Under the pieces are notes generated by a model. The model was not told the origin of the DNA. It did not search any database and saw nothing but the letters and a program-made list of their open reading frames with translations. Below, one piece after another: positions 7,827-15,781 of a stretch of 40,964 bases of DNA. The stretch comes from Prochlorococcus sp. AG-347-K16 (lineage in GTDB: Bacteria; Cyanobacteriota; Cyanobacteriia; PCC-6307; Cyanobiaceae): NCBI GenBank assembly GCA_003281405.1, contig QCCD01000012.1, positions 1-40,964 on the forward strand, read 5' to 3'. A program made the position numbers and the translations under genes. Each line of letters starts with the position of its first letter. Positions within the stretch are counted from its first letter, which is position 1.

Positions 7827-8462
7827 TTACTTTCTATTTTCAATATCAATAATTGTATCTATATCTATTTTTTTATCTAAAAACTTATATTTTAATTTTT
7901 TAGTAGCAAAATTATCAATTGTATTTTGAAGAACATTTTCTGTCCCCCACTTTATATTGATAAAAGGTAAATATGTATGTGATAACATTATCTTTTCTGA
8001 TAAACCAATAAGCCAATATCCTCCATCGTTCGATGGTCCTAAAATAAGATCATTATGTTGAAGCTCTTTTAGAGTATTCAATAAATCTTGATGGCATAAA
8101 TCTGGAAGGTCAGTACCAATAAAAATAATATTTTTGATCTTATGTCTTGCACAAAATTTTTTGTTGATAATTATTTGCCGTTTCATTTTCTCTCCCAAGC
8201 AGCCTTTCCCCTGCAAATTAAATTTTTTGATGCCTAATTCTCTAGACCATTTTCTACAATTACCTACTCCCAAACCAGTTATGGCAATAGAAATATAAAG
8301 CAGTTTTTTTTCTTGAAGAAATTTTGCGACTGAAATTGTGTGTTTGGTCATTACACTTTGTACTTTCGCCGAATTACTTTTACCTATATCTTTTGATAAT
8401 CTTGTTTTGCATCTTCCAAAACCATGCCATTTCGCCATGATAATAAGTAATGCTTTATCCAA
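7827..8462 (-). CDS. DUF2064/TIGR04282-like nucleotidyl/glycosyl transferase (CofC-like fold)
   Basis: This protein of about 211 residues has the nucleotide-sugar transferase fold. The order is the N-terminal strand ALLIIMAKWHGFGRCKTRL, then FIGTDLPDL, then LGPSNDGGYWLIGL, then a WGTENVL motif. This arrangement fits the rSAM/selenodomain-associated transferase 1 family (TIGR04282, DUF2064). The frame is open up to an ATG at 8603, but those extra 47 codons are AT-rich, unlike the family, and contain the likely dnaA promoter. The ATG at 8438 would lose the first beta strand. I therefore prefer the TTG at 8462, though the start is uncertain. It is the upstream partner of the family 2 glycosyltransferase ending at 7138. 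Confidence 0.82.
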   Translation of the reverse strand: MDKALLIIMAKWHGFGRCKTRLSKDIGKSNSAKVQSVMTKHTISVAKFLQEKKLLYISIAITGLGVGNCRKWSRELGIKKFNLQGKGCLGEKMKRQIIINKKFCARHKIKNIIFIGTDLPDLCHQDLLNTLKELQHNDLILGPSNDGGYWLIGLSEKIMLSHTYLPFINIKWGTENVLQNTIDNFATKKLKYKFLDKKIDIDTIIDIENRK

Positions 8463-8577
8463 TAATTTAGTGAAATTTACAATAATTATATGCCTATAAA
8501 AAAATATAAAATTTATTTTTTTAAATTTAGTCGATACTTTGTTAAATAATTTTAAATTTGTCGTGATCTTGTGATTT

Positions 8578-8583
8578 GATAAT
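8578..8583 (+). promoter_or_regulatory. Candidate -10 element for dnaA
   Basis: GATAAT matches the TATAAT consensus at 5 of 6 positions. It would place transcription start near 8590 and give a leader of roughly 42 nt. No convincing -35 element stands at the usual distance (a TTTGTC at 8557-8562 is too close), which is common in marine picocyanobacteria. Confidence 0.35.
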
Positions 8584-8603
8584 GGCCAATTATTAAATTC
8601 CAA

Positions 8604-8620
8604 CTAGATTAATAATCTAG
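8604..8620. promoter_or_regulatory. Perfect 17-bp palindrome just upstream of the dnaA start, possible operator
   Basis: CTAGATTA, a central A, and TAATCTAG form a perfect inverted repeat with 8-bp arms. It ends 11 nt before the TTG start of dnaA and would fall inside the predicted dnaA leader. It could bind a dimeric regulator or fold in the mRNA. No consensus DnaA box (TTATCCACA) was seen in this intergenic region. Confidence 0.45.
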
Positions 8621-8631
8621 AGAATAAAACT

Positions 8632-10026
8632 TTGCAAGCAACTAATCCTATTTGGGCGGAAGTTCAACAATCACTCCAAAAAACTTTAAGTAAGCCTTCA
8701 TTTGAGACGTGGATAAGGCCTGCAAAATTTAATTGTTTTGAAAATGGCTTATTAACTTTAATCGCCCCAAATACATTTTCTAGTGATTGGTTGAGAAAGA
8801 ATTATTGTGAAACTATTGAAAAAGCTGCAAAGGAAATCTGCGGTCATGATGTAAAAGTTGTTTTTAAATCTGAAACGAATACCAGCAGCGATTTAACAAA
8901 TGAAGATAAACCTAACGAACAGAACGTTCATCATAAAACAAGATCTTTTTCTAGTAATAACCAAAATATTTTTTCAAAAAATCAATTCAAAAATCCTAAT
9001 GGTTTAAATTTACGCTACGTATTTAAAAGATTTGTTGTAGGTCCAAATAGTAGGTTGGCTCATGCCGCAGCTTTAGCCGTTGCCGAATCTCCTGGGAGAG
9101 AATTCAATCCATTATTTATTTGTGGAGGAGTGGGTCTTGGCAAGACTCATTTAATGCAAGCAATAGGTCATTATCGAGTAGAAATAGATCCAGAAGCAAA
9201 AGTTAAATATGTATCTACAGAGACTTTTACAAATGATGTTATTAGTGGTATTCGAAGAGATGGAATGACAGCTATTAGAGATAAATATAGAAATGTAGAT
9301 TTGATTTTAATAGACGATATACAATTCTTAGAAGGCAAAGAGTACACACAGGAAGAATTCTTTCATACTTTTAACGCACTTCACGAATCAGGAAGTCAAA
9401 TAGTTATTGCAAGTGACAGACCACCAAATCAATTGTCGGGAATTCAAGAGAGATTAATTTCTAGGTTCTCTATGGGTATGACCGCAGATATTCAACCACC
9501 TGACCTTGAGACGAGGACAGCCATCCTTCAAAAAAAGGCTGAACAAGAGAGGATGAGTCTCCCAAGAGATTTAATTCAATTTATAGCAGGAAGATTCACT
9601 TCGAATATTCGAGAATTGGAAGGAGCATTTACTCGAGCTGTTGCATTTGCATCAATAACAGGCTTGCCAATGACAGTTCAATCAATTGCTCCAATGCTTG
9701 ATCCTAATAGTGTTGGAGTAGTTGTTACTCCAAAACAAGTTATTAATAAAGTGTCAGATTTCTTTAAAGTTTCTACTGATGAATTGATCAGTTCAAGCAG
9801 GAGAAAACCAGTAAGTCAAGCTAGACAAATAGGTATGTATCTTATGAGACATGGTACAGATCTAAGCCTACCAAGAATTGGAGATGAGTTTGGGGGTAAG
9901 GACCATACAACAGTTATGTATGCTATTGAACAAGTTGAAAAAAAATTATCTATTGATCCAAATATTGCAAGTCAAGTTCAAAAAATAAGAGATTTACTTC
10001 AAATAGATTCAAGAAAAAATTTATAG
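8632..10026 (+). CDS. dnaA: Chromosomal replication initiator DnaA
   Basis: This 464-residue protein has all four DnaA domains. Domain I (about 1-80) begins [23 protein letters not shown] polar linker (81-125) follows. The AAA+ domain carries Walker [10 protein letters not shown] (165-173) and Walker B LILIDDIQ (224-231). Domain IV contains the DNA-binding signature DHTTV at 424-428. The start is TTG at 8632, the only codon that gives the conserved N-terminus. DnaA melts the replication origin and regulates its own gene in many bacteria. No dnaN, gyrB or cluster of DnaA boxes adjoins it, so there is no evidence for an origin here. Cyanobacterial dnaA is often not next to the origin. It converges on the GST gene with a 5-nt gap. 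Confidence 0.97.
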   Translation: MQATNPIWAEVQQSLQKTLSKPSFETWIRPAKFNCFENGLLTLIAPNTFSSDWLRKNYCETIEKAAKEICGHDVKVVFKSETNTSSDLTNEDKPNEQNVHHKTRSFSSNNQNIFSKNQFKNPNGLNLRYVFKRFVVGPNSRLAHAAALAVAESPGREFNPLFICGGVGLGKTHLMQAIGHYRVEIDPEAKVKYVSTETFTNDVISGIRRDGMTAIRDKYRNVDLILIDDIQFLEGKEYTQEEFFHTFNALHESGSQIVIASDRPPNQLSGIQERLISRFSMGMTADIQPPDLETRTAILQKKAEQERMSLPRDLIQFIAGRFTSNIRELEGAFTRAVAFASITGLPMTVQSIAPMLDPNSVGVVVTPKQVINKVSDFFKVSTDELISSSRRKPVSQARQIGMYLMRHGTDLSLPRIGDEFGGKDHTTVMYAIEQVEKKLSIDPNIASQVQKIRDLLQIDSRKNL

Positions 10027-10031
10027 TTTTA

Positions 10032-11264
10032 CTAATAACTAGAAATGAAATTTATTGGATCTTGATCATATCTATGCCTGAAAGGTATCTTATCTATTTC
10101 ATTAATATCACTAAGCGATTCAATTTTATTCAATGATTGCCTTAATAACCTTGCTGAAATAATTGGCATATCTCTTGGAACTGAGATTCTATTTTTTAAG
10201 TATCTTAGAGAGATTCCTGAAAGTTTTTTAGGGATTAATACTTCACCTGTGATCATATGGCTTAAAGCTGATCTCAATGATTCGTCAAAGGATTCTTTAT
10301 TGTATGGGTTTACCTTTAGTAAATTGTCTTTATGCTTTATCACTCTTTTAAGAGCAATTTTTGCATAATATTTTGACTCATAATTTTGGTTTAATTCGTA
10401 ATTACCTAAACCCTCACCAGTATCTATTAGCTTAGAGAAAGTAAGCTGTTGTTCATTGCTTTCTTTGTAACATCCTCCCATTTGTGGCGGTAAATCATGG
10501 GAATGAGTATGAAAATCTCCTTGAGTGCCTCTATAAGCACTTGTCCCTTCAAAAAGGGTAAGCCAGTTATCTAAATGACGGTAATTAGCTCTTAAATTAA
10601 ACCCTTTATAATAAATAAGTGATGCATTCATTCTCTCCATATAGGGAATAAAGATTATATCTCCAACACCAGGCTCTATATCACCCGTGTTAGAAACTGA
10701 TGGATCAACAAACCCTGATTTTGATCTACTTAAGATTTCATCGAGTTTAGAAATGGATTCTTTAAAGCTTTTTTTTCTAAAAGAGTTATCTATAAAATTA
10801 AAGCTTTCTCTGCAGAGCCAATTACACCAGGATCTGAAAATTTCTCTTTCTAACCCTCGAATTTTGATAAGGTGACTAGATGTTATAAAAGATCCAAGTG
10901 CTCCAAATTCATTTTCTAAAAAAGCTATAATATCGTCGCTTTCAGTTATAAATTGCCCTTTAAATTCAATTGCAGGTAATTTCCCAGATCTGACTTTTTC
11001 AAGGAACCAGCTTTCTTTTTGGCCGTAGCAAAACATATTTATTTTCTTGACTCTATATGGAATTTTCTTAAATTCAAGCCATAACCATATCTTCTGACAG
11101 TAAGGACACCAAGAATGCCTATCCCTATAGAGGGTAACCAATACATCATTTTCACTATGTCCAAATAATCTTAAATTTGCGTAGGAATTATTTATTCCAT
11201 GGACTCTATCAAGATTTTCAACTTCAAATTTATTTAAATCATCCCATGTCAAAATCCCATTCAT
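10032..11264 (-). CDS. Long glutathione S-transferase-like protein
   Basis: This 410-residue protein starts with a glutaredoxin-fold GST N-terminal domain: VTLYRDRHSWCPYCQKIWLWLEF, in which C53-P-Y-C56 is a thiol active site, then PAIEFKGQFITESDDIIAFLE near 95-115. An all-helical GST C-terminal domain follows. About 150 further residues with DLPPQMGGCYKE and a C-terminal basic helix are beyond the normal 200-250 residue GST size. The CxxC motif suggests an omega-like thiol transferase or dehalogenase-like activity rather than classical conjugation. The gene is divergent from glutathione reductase with 52 nt between starts, which suggests a shared regulatory region and a common role in thiol metabolism. 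The substrate is unknown. Confidence 0.87.
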   Translation of the reverse strand: MNGILTWDDLNKFEVENLDRVHGINNSYANLRLFGHSENDVLVTLYRDRHSWCPYCQKIWLWLEFKKIPYRVKKINMFCYGQKESWFLEKVRSGKLPAIEFKGQFITESDDIIAFLENEFGALGSFITSSHLIKIRGLEREIFRSWCNWLCRESFNFIDNSFRKKSFKESISKLDEILSRSKSGFVDPSVSNTGDIEPGVGDIIFIPYMERMNASLIYYKGFNLRANYRHLDNWLTLFEGTSAYRGTQGDFHTHSHDLPPQMGGCYKESNEQQLTFSKLIDTGEGLGNYELNQNYESKYYAKIALKRVIKHKDNLLKVNPYNKESFDESLRSALSHMITGEVLIPKKLSGISLRYLKNRISVPRDMPIISARLLRQSLNKIESLSDINEIDKIPFRHRYDQDPINFISSY

Positions 11265-11316
11265 TAATTGAATTAAACCTATAAACTAACGTTATAATAA
11301 TTGATTAAAAAAAGTC

Positions 11317-12681
11317 TTGGAATTTGAATTTGATTTAATTGTTGTTGGCGCTGGATCTGGAGGACTCGCGGCGGCTAAACGTGCGGCTAGTTATGGGGCA
11401 AAAGTCGCAATCATAGAAGCAAACCAAATAGGCGGAACTTGCGTGATAAGGGGATGTGTGCCTAAGAAATTAATGGTTTATGCAGCTAAAAGTAAAAAAA
11501 ATATGGATTCTTCTGAAGGATATGGATTAAAAAATGAAGGAATTAATTTCGAATCAAATATTTTGTTGAAGAATGTTAGAGAGGAGGTTTCTAGATTAAG
11601 TAATTTACATAGAAATTCTTTAAAAAAGCTAAATATAACTATTTTTGAAGGCTTAGGAAGATTTATTACTCAAAATAAATTAGAAATTATTTGTTCAAAC
11701 ACAAAGAAAATTAAAAACAAAATAAGTTCAAAAAAAATTCTTATTTCAGTTGGAGGTAAACCAAAGAAATTAAATATTCCTGGCGTAGATTTGGCATGGA
11801 CTAGTGATGATATTTTTGAATTAGAAAAGTTTCCCAAATCAATATTAATAGTAGGAGGTGGATACATTGCTTGCGAATTTGCTTCTATTTTCAGAAATTT
11901 AGGTACTGAAGTAACTCAATTAATTAGAGGTCAACATTTACTTAATGGTTTTGATGAGGATCTTTCTTCATGCCTAGAGGAATCACCTACTTTTACTGAA
12001 ATCAATATAATCTCCAATACTCAATTAAAATCTATCAAAAAAGTAAATGGAAATTTGGAATCTACCCTAGACTCGGGAGATAAACTCCTAACTAAAAATG
12101 TCCTTATTGCTACAGGAAGAGAACCAAATCTTTTGCCTTTAAATTTAGATTTTTTAAATCTAAAGATGGATGGCCAATATTTAGAAGTCGATGAACTTAA
12201 TCAAACAAGCAACGCAAATATTTTTGCACTTGGCGATATTATAAATAAGCCAAACTTAACTCCAGTAGCAATAGAACAAGGGAGGGTTTTTTCGGATAAT
12301 TTTTTTAATGACCAAAAAAGAAAAGTAAATTATGAATATATCCCTAATGCCGTTTTTACTATTCCAGAAATTTCAACAGTTGGCTTAAGTGAGAAAAGAG
12401 CTAAAGAGATTTACTCTGAAAAAAATATAAAAATTTTCAAATGCAAATTTACCCCTATGTCTAATACCTTTAAAAAGAATAAATCAAAATGTATGTTGAA
12501 GATTGTAGTTCATAAGCTAACTGACAAAGTCCTAGGATGTCATATGTTTGGAGAAACATCGTCTGAGATTATTCAAATGGTATCAATTTCATTAAATGCA
12601 GGGATAACAAAAAAAGACTTTGATATTACTATGGCTTTGCACCCAACTATCTCAGAAGAATTTGTGACTATGTATGGATAA
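11317..12681 (+). CDS. gor: Glutathione reductase
   Basis: This 454-residue flavoprotein reduces glutathione disulfide with NADPH. The FAD-binding motif VVGAGSGGLAAA is at 9-20. The redox disulfide C42-VIRG-C47 is in GGTCVIRGCVPKKL. A second nucleotide-binding GGGYIACEFAS lies near 185. The C-terminal HPTISEEF supplies catalytic H442 and E447. The GxGxxA-type second dinucleotide loop and the substitution pattern around the active site fit cyanobacterial glutathione reductase rather than dihydrolipoamide dehydrogenase. The start is TTG at 11317, 52 nt from the divergent GST start. It is convergent with the cation antiporter gene with 2 nt between stops. Confidence 0.93.
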   Translation: MEFEFDLIVVGAGSGGLAAAKRAASYGAKVAIIEANQIGGTCVIRGCVPKKLMVYAAKSKKNMDSSEGYGLKNEGINFESNILLKNVREEVSRLSNLHRNSLKKLNITIFEGLGRFITQNKLEIICSNTKKIKNKISSKKILISVGGKPKKLNIPGVDLAWTSDDIFELEKFPKSILIVGGGYIACEFASIFRNLGTEVTQLIRGQHLLNGFDEDLSSCLEESPTFTEINIISNTQLKSIKKVNGNLESTLDSGDKLLTKNVLIATGREPNLLPLNLDFLNLKMDGQYLEVDELNQTSNANIFALGDIINKPNLTPVAIEQGRVFSDNFFNDQKRKVNYEYIPNAVFTIPEISTVGLSEKRAKEIYSEKNIKIFKCKFTPMSNTFKKNKSKCMLKIVVHKLTDKVLGCHMFGETSSEIIQMVSISLNAGITKKDFDITMALHPTISEEFVTMYG

Positions 12682-12683
12682 AA

Positions 12684-13763
12684 TTATGAATTAGAAAATT
12701 TTAATTTTTCTTGAACAATCAGAAATACAATAAGTAATGCAAAGTAAATAAATAAACCTATCCTTAATTCAGAAAGGAAGTTAAATTCATTCAGGAAAAG
12801 TATCTTATCGAGAATGTAGAAAATATAAAGATTAAGCAAAATAAACCCTTCAATTCTTGTGATTTTCCCTTTGCTCCAGAAAATTGGTAAGCATGCAAAG
12901 GTAGTTAAAACCATAAATGGCAAGTCAACTTTTATTAGACTCTGTTCAATTATTAAACCTTTAAATCCTGAAAAAATACTGCAACTTCCAAGGATTAAAA
13001 GTTGATTGAGTAAATTACTTCCTATTACATTCCCAATCGCAAGATCTGTTTTTCCTTTAAATGCAGCAATTATTGAAGTTACTAATTCTGGTAAAGATGT
13101 CCCAGTTGCGACGATAGTTAAACCAATAACAATTTCATTTACACCCAAAAGAGTAGCAAGCGTTTGAGAACCATTTACTAAAATATTTGAACCAAAGCTT
13201 AAAAGAAATATTCCCAATATTAACTTTAGTAAAATATTCATTTTCCCTTTATAGTTATCTTTTAATTCTTCTATCTCTGGTTCAGCATCTTTTGTCTCCT
13301 CTCCTTTTTCATTGATGGTATTGATTTCCCATATTGTATTTAAGATTAAACAAAATATTAGAAATACCCCTGCTTGCAATGTTAATAAGCCAGTTGATGA
13401 CATAGCCCAAACTGCACAAGAAATTGCCATTAAAAGAGGCACATCTCTTCTGACTATTCTGCTTTTTACTTTAAGAGGTGTTATCAATGAGCTTATGCCC
13501 AAAACAACGAGAACATTAAAAATATTGCTTCCAATTACATTGCTTGCCGCAAGCGAATCACTGCCTTTTATAATTGAACTCAAACTTACCAACAACTCAG
13601 GAGAGCTTGTTCCAAGAGAAACAACTGTCAAGCCAATTACTATTTGAGGTATTCCTAAAATTAAAGATAAAAATATGGCTCCTTGAATAAAGAACTCTCC
13701 TCCAGCAAAAAGTAGAACTACGCCTAAAAATATTTCTATTATTGGAAATAAAAAATCACTCAT
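12684..13763 (-). CDS. Calcium/cation:sodium (or proton) antiporter, CaCA/YrbG family
   Basis: This 359-residue integral membrane protein has about ten hydrophobic segments. It contains the two inverted alpha repeats of the CaCA superfamily: GTSSPEL (51-57) with NVIGSN (75-80), and GTSLPEL (221-227) with NVIGSN (245-250). The two acidic residues in GTSxPEL coordinate the cation. An acidic, polar loop at about 147-175 (EKGEETKDAEPEIEEL) separates the halves, as in exchangers of this type. The likely role is export of Ca2+ in exchange for Na+ or H+ across the cytoplasmic membrane. It is divergent from pyrC with 118 nt between starts. Confidence 0.92.
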   Translation of the reverse strand: MSDFLFPIIEIFLGVVLLFAGGEFFIQGAIFLSLILGIPQIVIGLTVVSLGTSSPELLVSLSSIIKGSDSLAASNVIGSNIFNVLVVLGISSLITPLKVKSRIVRRDVPLLMAISCAVWAMSSTGLLTLQAGVFLIFCLILNTIWEINTINEKGEETKDAEPEIEELKDNYKGKMNILLKLILGIFLLSFGSNILVNGSQTLATLLGVNEIVIGLTIVATGTSLPELVTSIIAAFKGKTDLAIGNVIGSNLLNQLLILGSCSIFSGFKGLIIEQSLIKVDLPFMVLTTFACLPIFWSKGKITRIEGFILLNLYIFYILDKILFLNEFNFLSELRIGLFIYFALLIVFLIVQEKLKFSNS

Positions 13764-13835
13764 ATTTAGGATTTAATTTAGATAATAAAAATTTTCATAA
13801 TTGGTTAATAACTATCCTCGAATATCTATAATTTA

Positions 13836-13862
13836 TTGTCAATTTTAATTAGCTGTTAAAAT
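13836..13862 (+). promoter_or_regulatory. Candidate pyrC promoter
   Basis: TTGTCA at 13836-13841 and TAAAAT at 13857-13862 each match the sigma-70 consensus at 5 of 6 positions, with a somewhat short 15-nt spacer. Transcription would begin near 13869, 13 nt before the TTG start of pyrC. A perfect TATAAT at 13827-13832 is an alternative. In such an AT-rich region chance matches are common. Confidence 0.3.
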
Positions 13863-13881
13863 TGATTAAATAGAAAAAATT

Positions 13882-14931
13882 TTGAAGACTTTAAACATAA
13901 TAAAACCTGATGATTGGCATTTACATTTAAGAGAAGGTCTTGTATTAAAAAATATCATTCAGTTCACTTCGGAATATTTTGGAAGAGCCATTGTTATGCC
14001 AAATACTAAAAGTCCCATAACATCAATCAATAGAGCTATTTCTTATAGGAAATCTATTCTTGAAGCGCTACCGGAAAGTTCTAAGTTTGAACCATTAATG
14101 ACAATTTATCTTACAGATGACACTGATAAAGGGGAACTAATTAATGGTTTTAAAAATAATGTTTTTTTTGCAGCAAAATTATATCCTGCTAATGCCACAA
14201 CAAATTCCAGTCATGGAGTTAGGAAAATAGAAAATCTATATAAGATCTTTGAATTAATGCAAGATTCTGGAATGCCTCTTTTAATTCATGGGGAAGTGAC
14301 TGATTCTGAAGTAGATGTATTCGATAGAGAAGAAGTTTTTATAGATAAAGAACTTTCTCAAATAACCAAAAGATTTCCAAAACTAAAAATCGTTCTAGAA
14401 CATATAACCACCTCTTACGCAGTGGATTTTGTGCAAGAAAATAATATTGGGGCTACTATTACTCCGCATCATTTGCATATAAATAGAAATGCAATGTTTT
14501 TTGGAGGCTTAAATAGTGATTTTTACTGCTTACCAGTTGCTAAGAGGGAAAATAATAGACTCGCTTTAAGGAGAGCGGTAACAAGTGGAAAAAAATGCTT
14601 TTTCTTGGGGACTGATTCTGCTCCACACCTTAGGAAGTGGAAAGCTTTTTGTGGATGTGCAGGCATTTTTAATTCACCAGTAGCAATAGAAAGCTACTTA
14701 ACAGTTTTCGAAGAGGAGGATGCTCTAGATAATTTTGAAAAGTTTGCAAGTTTGAATGGCCCTAATTTTTATAATGTCCCACCAAATAAAGAAAAATTAA
14801 AATTAGTTTCTAGACCTAACAAAATTAAAGAATATATTGATGTTGTTGAAGAAAAAAATATTGTCGGACAAATAAAACCATTTCATGCAGGTGAAACTTT
14901 ACAATGGCAAGTTGAAGGAATAGTAAATTAA
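13882..14931 (+). CDS. pyrC: Dihydroorotase
   Basis: This 349-residue type II dihydroorotase cyclises carbamoyl-aspartate to dihydroorotate in pyrimidine synthesis. The metal site residues are all present: H13 and H15 in DWHLHLREG, K99 (the carboxylated lysine) in AAKLYPANATTN, H136 in LLIHGE, H174 in VLEHITT and D245 in LGTDSAPH. The start is TTG at 13882, which gives the conserved N-terminus KPDDWHLHLREG. The preceding 118 nt between it and the divergent antiporter contain candidate promoter elements. About 100 nt downstream lies tRNA-Leu on the same strand. Confidence 0.96.
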   Translation: MKTLNIIKPDDWHLHLREGLVLKNIIQFTSEYFGRAIVMPNTKSPITSINRAISYRKSILEALPESSKFEPLMTIYLTDDTDKGELINGFKNNVFFAAKLYPANATTNSSHGVRKIENLYKIFELMQDSGMPLLIHGEVTDSEVDVFDREEVFIDKELSQITKRFPKLKIVLEHITTSYAVDFVQENNIGATITPHHLHINRNAMFFGGLNSDFYCLPVAKRENNRLALRRAVTSGKKCFFLGTDSAPHLRKWKAFCGCAGIFNSPVAIESYLTVFEEEDALDNFEKFASLNGPNFYNVPPNKEKLKLVSRPNKIKEYIDVVEEKNIVGQIKPFHAGETLQWQVEGIVN

Positions 14932-14980
14932 AAAATTAGATTTAATGTGACAATTAAAAGTGTAAATATTCCAATTTTTC

Positions 14981-15010
14981 TTGGTTAATTGGGTTACTTT
15001 CAGCTACGAT
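14981..15010 (+). promoter_or_regulatory. Candidate promoter of tRNA-Leu
   Basis: TTGGTT (14981-14986) and TACGAT (15005-15010) are separated by 18 nt and each match four or more consensus positions. Transcription would start near 15017, about 14 nt before the tRNA. This is a weak match and is inferred from spacing alone. Confidence 0.25.
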
Positions 15011-15030
15011 TAGATAGCGCAAATTCCTTT

Positions 15031-15116
15031 GGGAGTGTGGCGGAATTGGTAGACGCGCCGGACTTAAAATCCGTCGAGCGATTTAGCTCGTGGGGGTTCA
15101 AGTCCCCCCACTCCCA
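15031..15116 (+). tRNA. tRNA-Leu (anticodon UAA)
   Basis: The 86-nt sequence folds as a class II tRNA. The acceptor stem is GGGAGTG paired with CACTCCC and the discriminator base is A at 15116. The D-loop contains GGTAGAC. The anticodon loop is CTTAAAA, with UAA as anticodon. The long variable arm is CGAGC/GCTCG-like, and the T arm is GGGGG-TTCAAGT-CCCCC. The 3' CCA is not encoded (the next bases are TTAT), so it must be added by tRNA nucleotidyltransferase. There is no group I intron in the anticodon loop, unlike the tRNA-Leu(UAA) of many other cyanobacteria. Confidence 0.96.
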
Positions 15117-15194
15117 TTATTTAATTATTTATTTTTAGTTCTGACGATAACTTCTAATAGTTGTTATGTTTTAACTAAGCAAGCATAATTTAAA

Positions 15195-15428
15195 ATGGAA
15201 AGTTTTTTCAATAATTCATTCGCTACTTTAATTGCTTATATCGGAATTATTTCTACCTATTTATTGGTTATCCCATTGTTACTATTTTACTGGATGAATA
15301 ATAGATGGAATATTATGGGCAAATTTGAAAGATTAGGAATTTACGGCCTTGTATTTCTTTTCTTTCCTGGTTTAATTTTATTTTCTCCATTTTTAAATCT
15401 CAGACTAAAAGGAAGTGGTAAAGGGTAA
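15195..15428 (+). CDS. ndhL: NAD(P)H-quinone oxidoreductase subunit L
   Basis: This 77-residue membrane protein is subunit L of the cyanobacterial NDH-1 complex, which drives cyclic electron flow, respiration and CO2 uptake in the thylakoid. It has two to three hydrophobic segments (about 10-33 and 46-66) with the conserved YWMNNRWN loop between them. The ATG at 15195 matches the usual family start. It is followed after 4 nt by a DUF3007 gene and then by trpA. I recall this ndhL-DUF3007-trpA order as conserved in cyanobacteria. Another NDH-1 gene, ndhD, lies at the right end of the window. Confidence 0.93.
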   Translation: MESFFNNSFATLIAYIGIISTYLLVIPLLLFYWMNNRWNIMGKFERLGIYGLVFLFFPGLILFSPFLNLRLKGSGKG

Positions 15429-15432
15429 ATAA

Positions 15433-15753
15433 TTGACTAAAGGAAAAGTTATACAAATAGGTTTATTTATTTCATTAATAGGATTAATTAGTTATAAATT
15501 TGCACCGCAAATTGGTATCGATAATTTTACAGCCACTACTTTATCAAGTTGTATTTTGATTTTGATTGTTATTACTTGGGTAACATCTTATGTTTATAGA
15601 GTTGTAAATGGAAAAATGACTTTTATGGAACAAAGGAAGCGTTATAGAAAAGAGTATGAAAAAGTTGTTAATGATAAACTAGAAACCAAATTCAACTCAT
15701 TGTCAAAGGAAGAGCAGCAAAAACTTATGGAAGATTTAGAGAAAAATCCATAA
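15433..15753 (+). CDS. DUF3007 family membrane protein
   Basis: This 106-residue protein has two N-terminal membrane segments (about 8-27 and 35-55) followed by a basic, glutamate-rich cytosolic tail with RKRYRKEYEKVV and KEEQQKLMEDLE, probably helical. The layout matches the cyanobacterial DUF3007 family as I recall it. That family has no assigned function. The start is TTG at 15433, 4 nt after the ndhL stop, so it is almost certainly cotranscribed with ndhL and may be coupled to it. The conserved neighbourhood with ndhL makes an NDH-1 related role a reasonable guess, but nothing in the sequence proves it. trpA follows after 28 nt. Confidence 0.88.
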   Translation: MTKGKVIQIGLFISLIGLISYKFAPQIGIDNFTATTLSSCILILIVITWVTSYVYRVVNGKMTFMEQRKRYRKEYEKVVNDKLETKFNSLSKEEQQKLMEDLEKNP

Positions 15754-15781
15754 ATTTTTCACAGAAAAATATCTAAAAATT

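Noticed and set aside
8463-8603. Upstream extension of the DUF2064 gene to an ATG at 8603
   Set aside because: The extension is AT-rich, unlike the family N-terminus, and overlaps the likely dnaA promoter.
8463-8631. Replication origin next to dnaA
   Set aside because: No cluster of DnaA boxes and no other origin-linked genes were seen.
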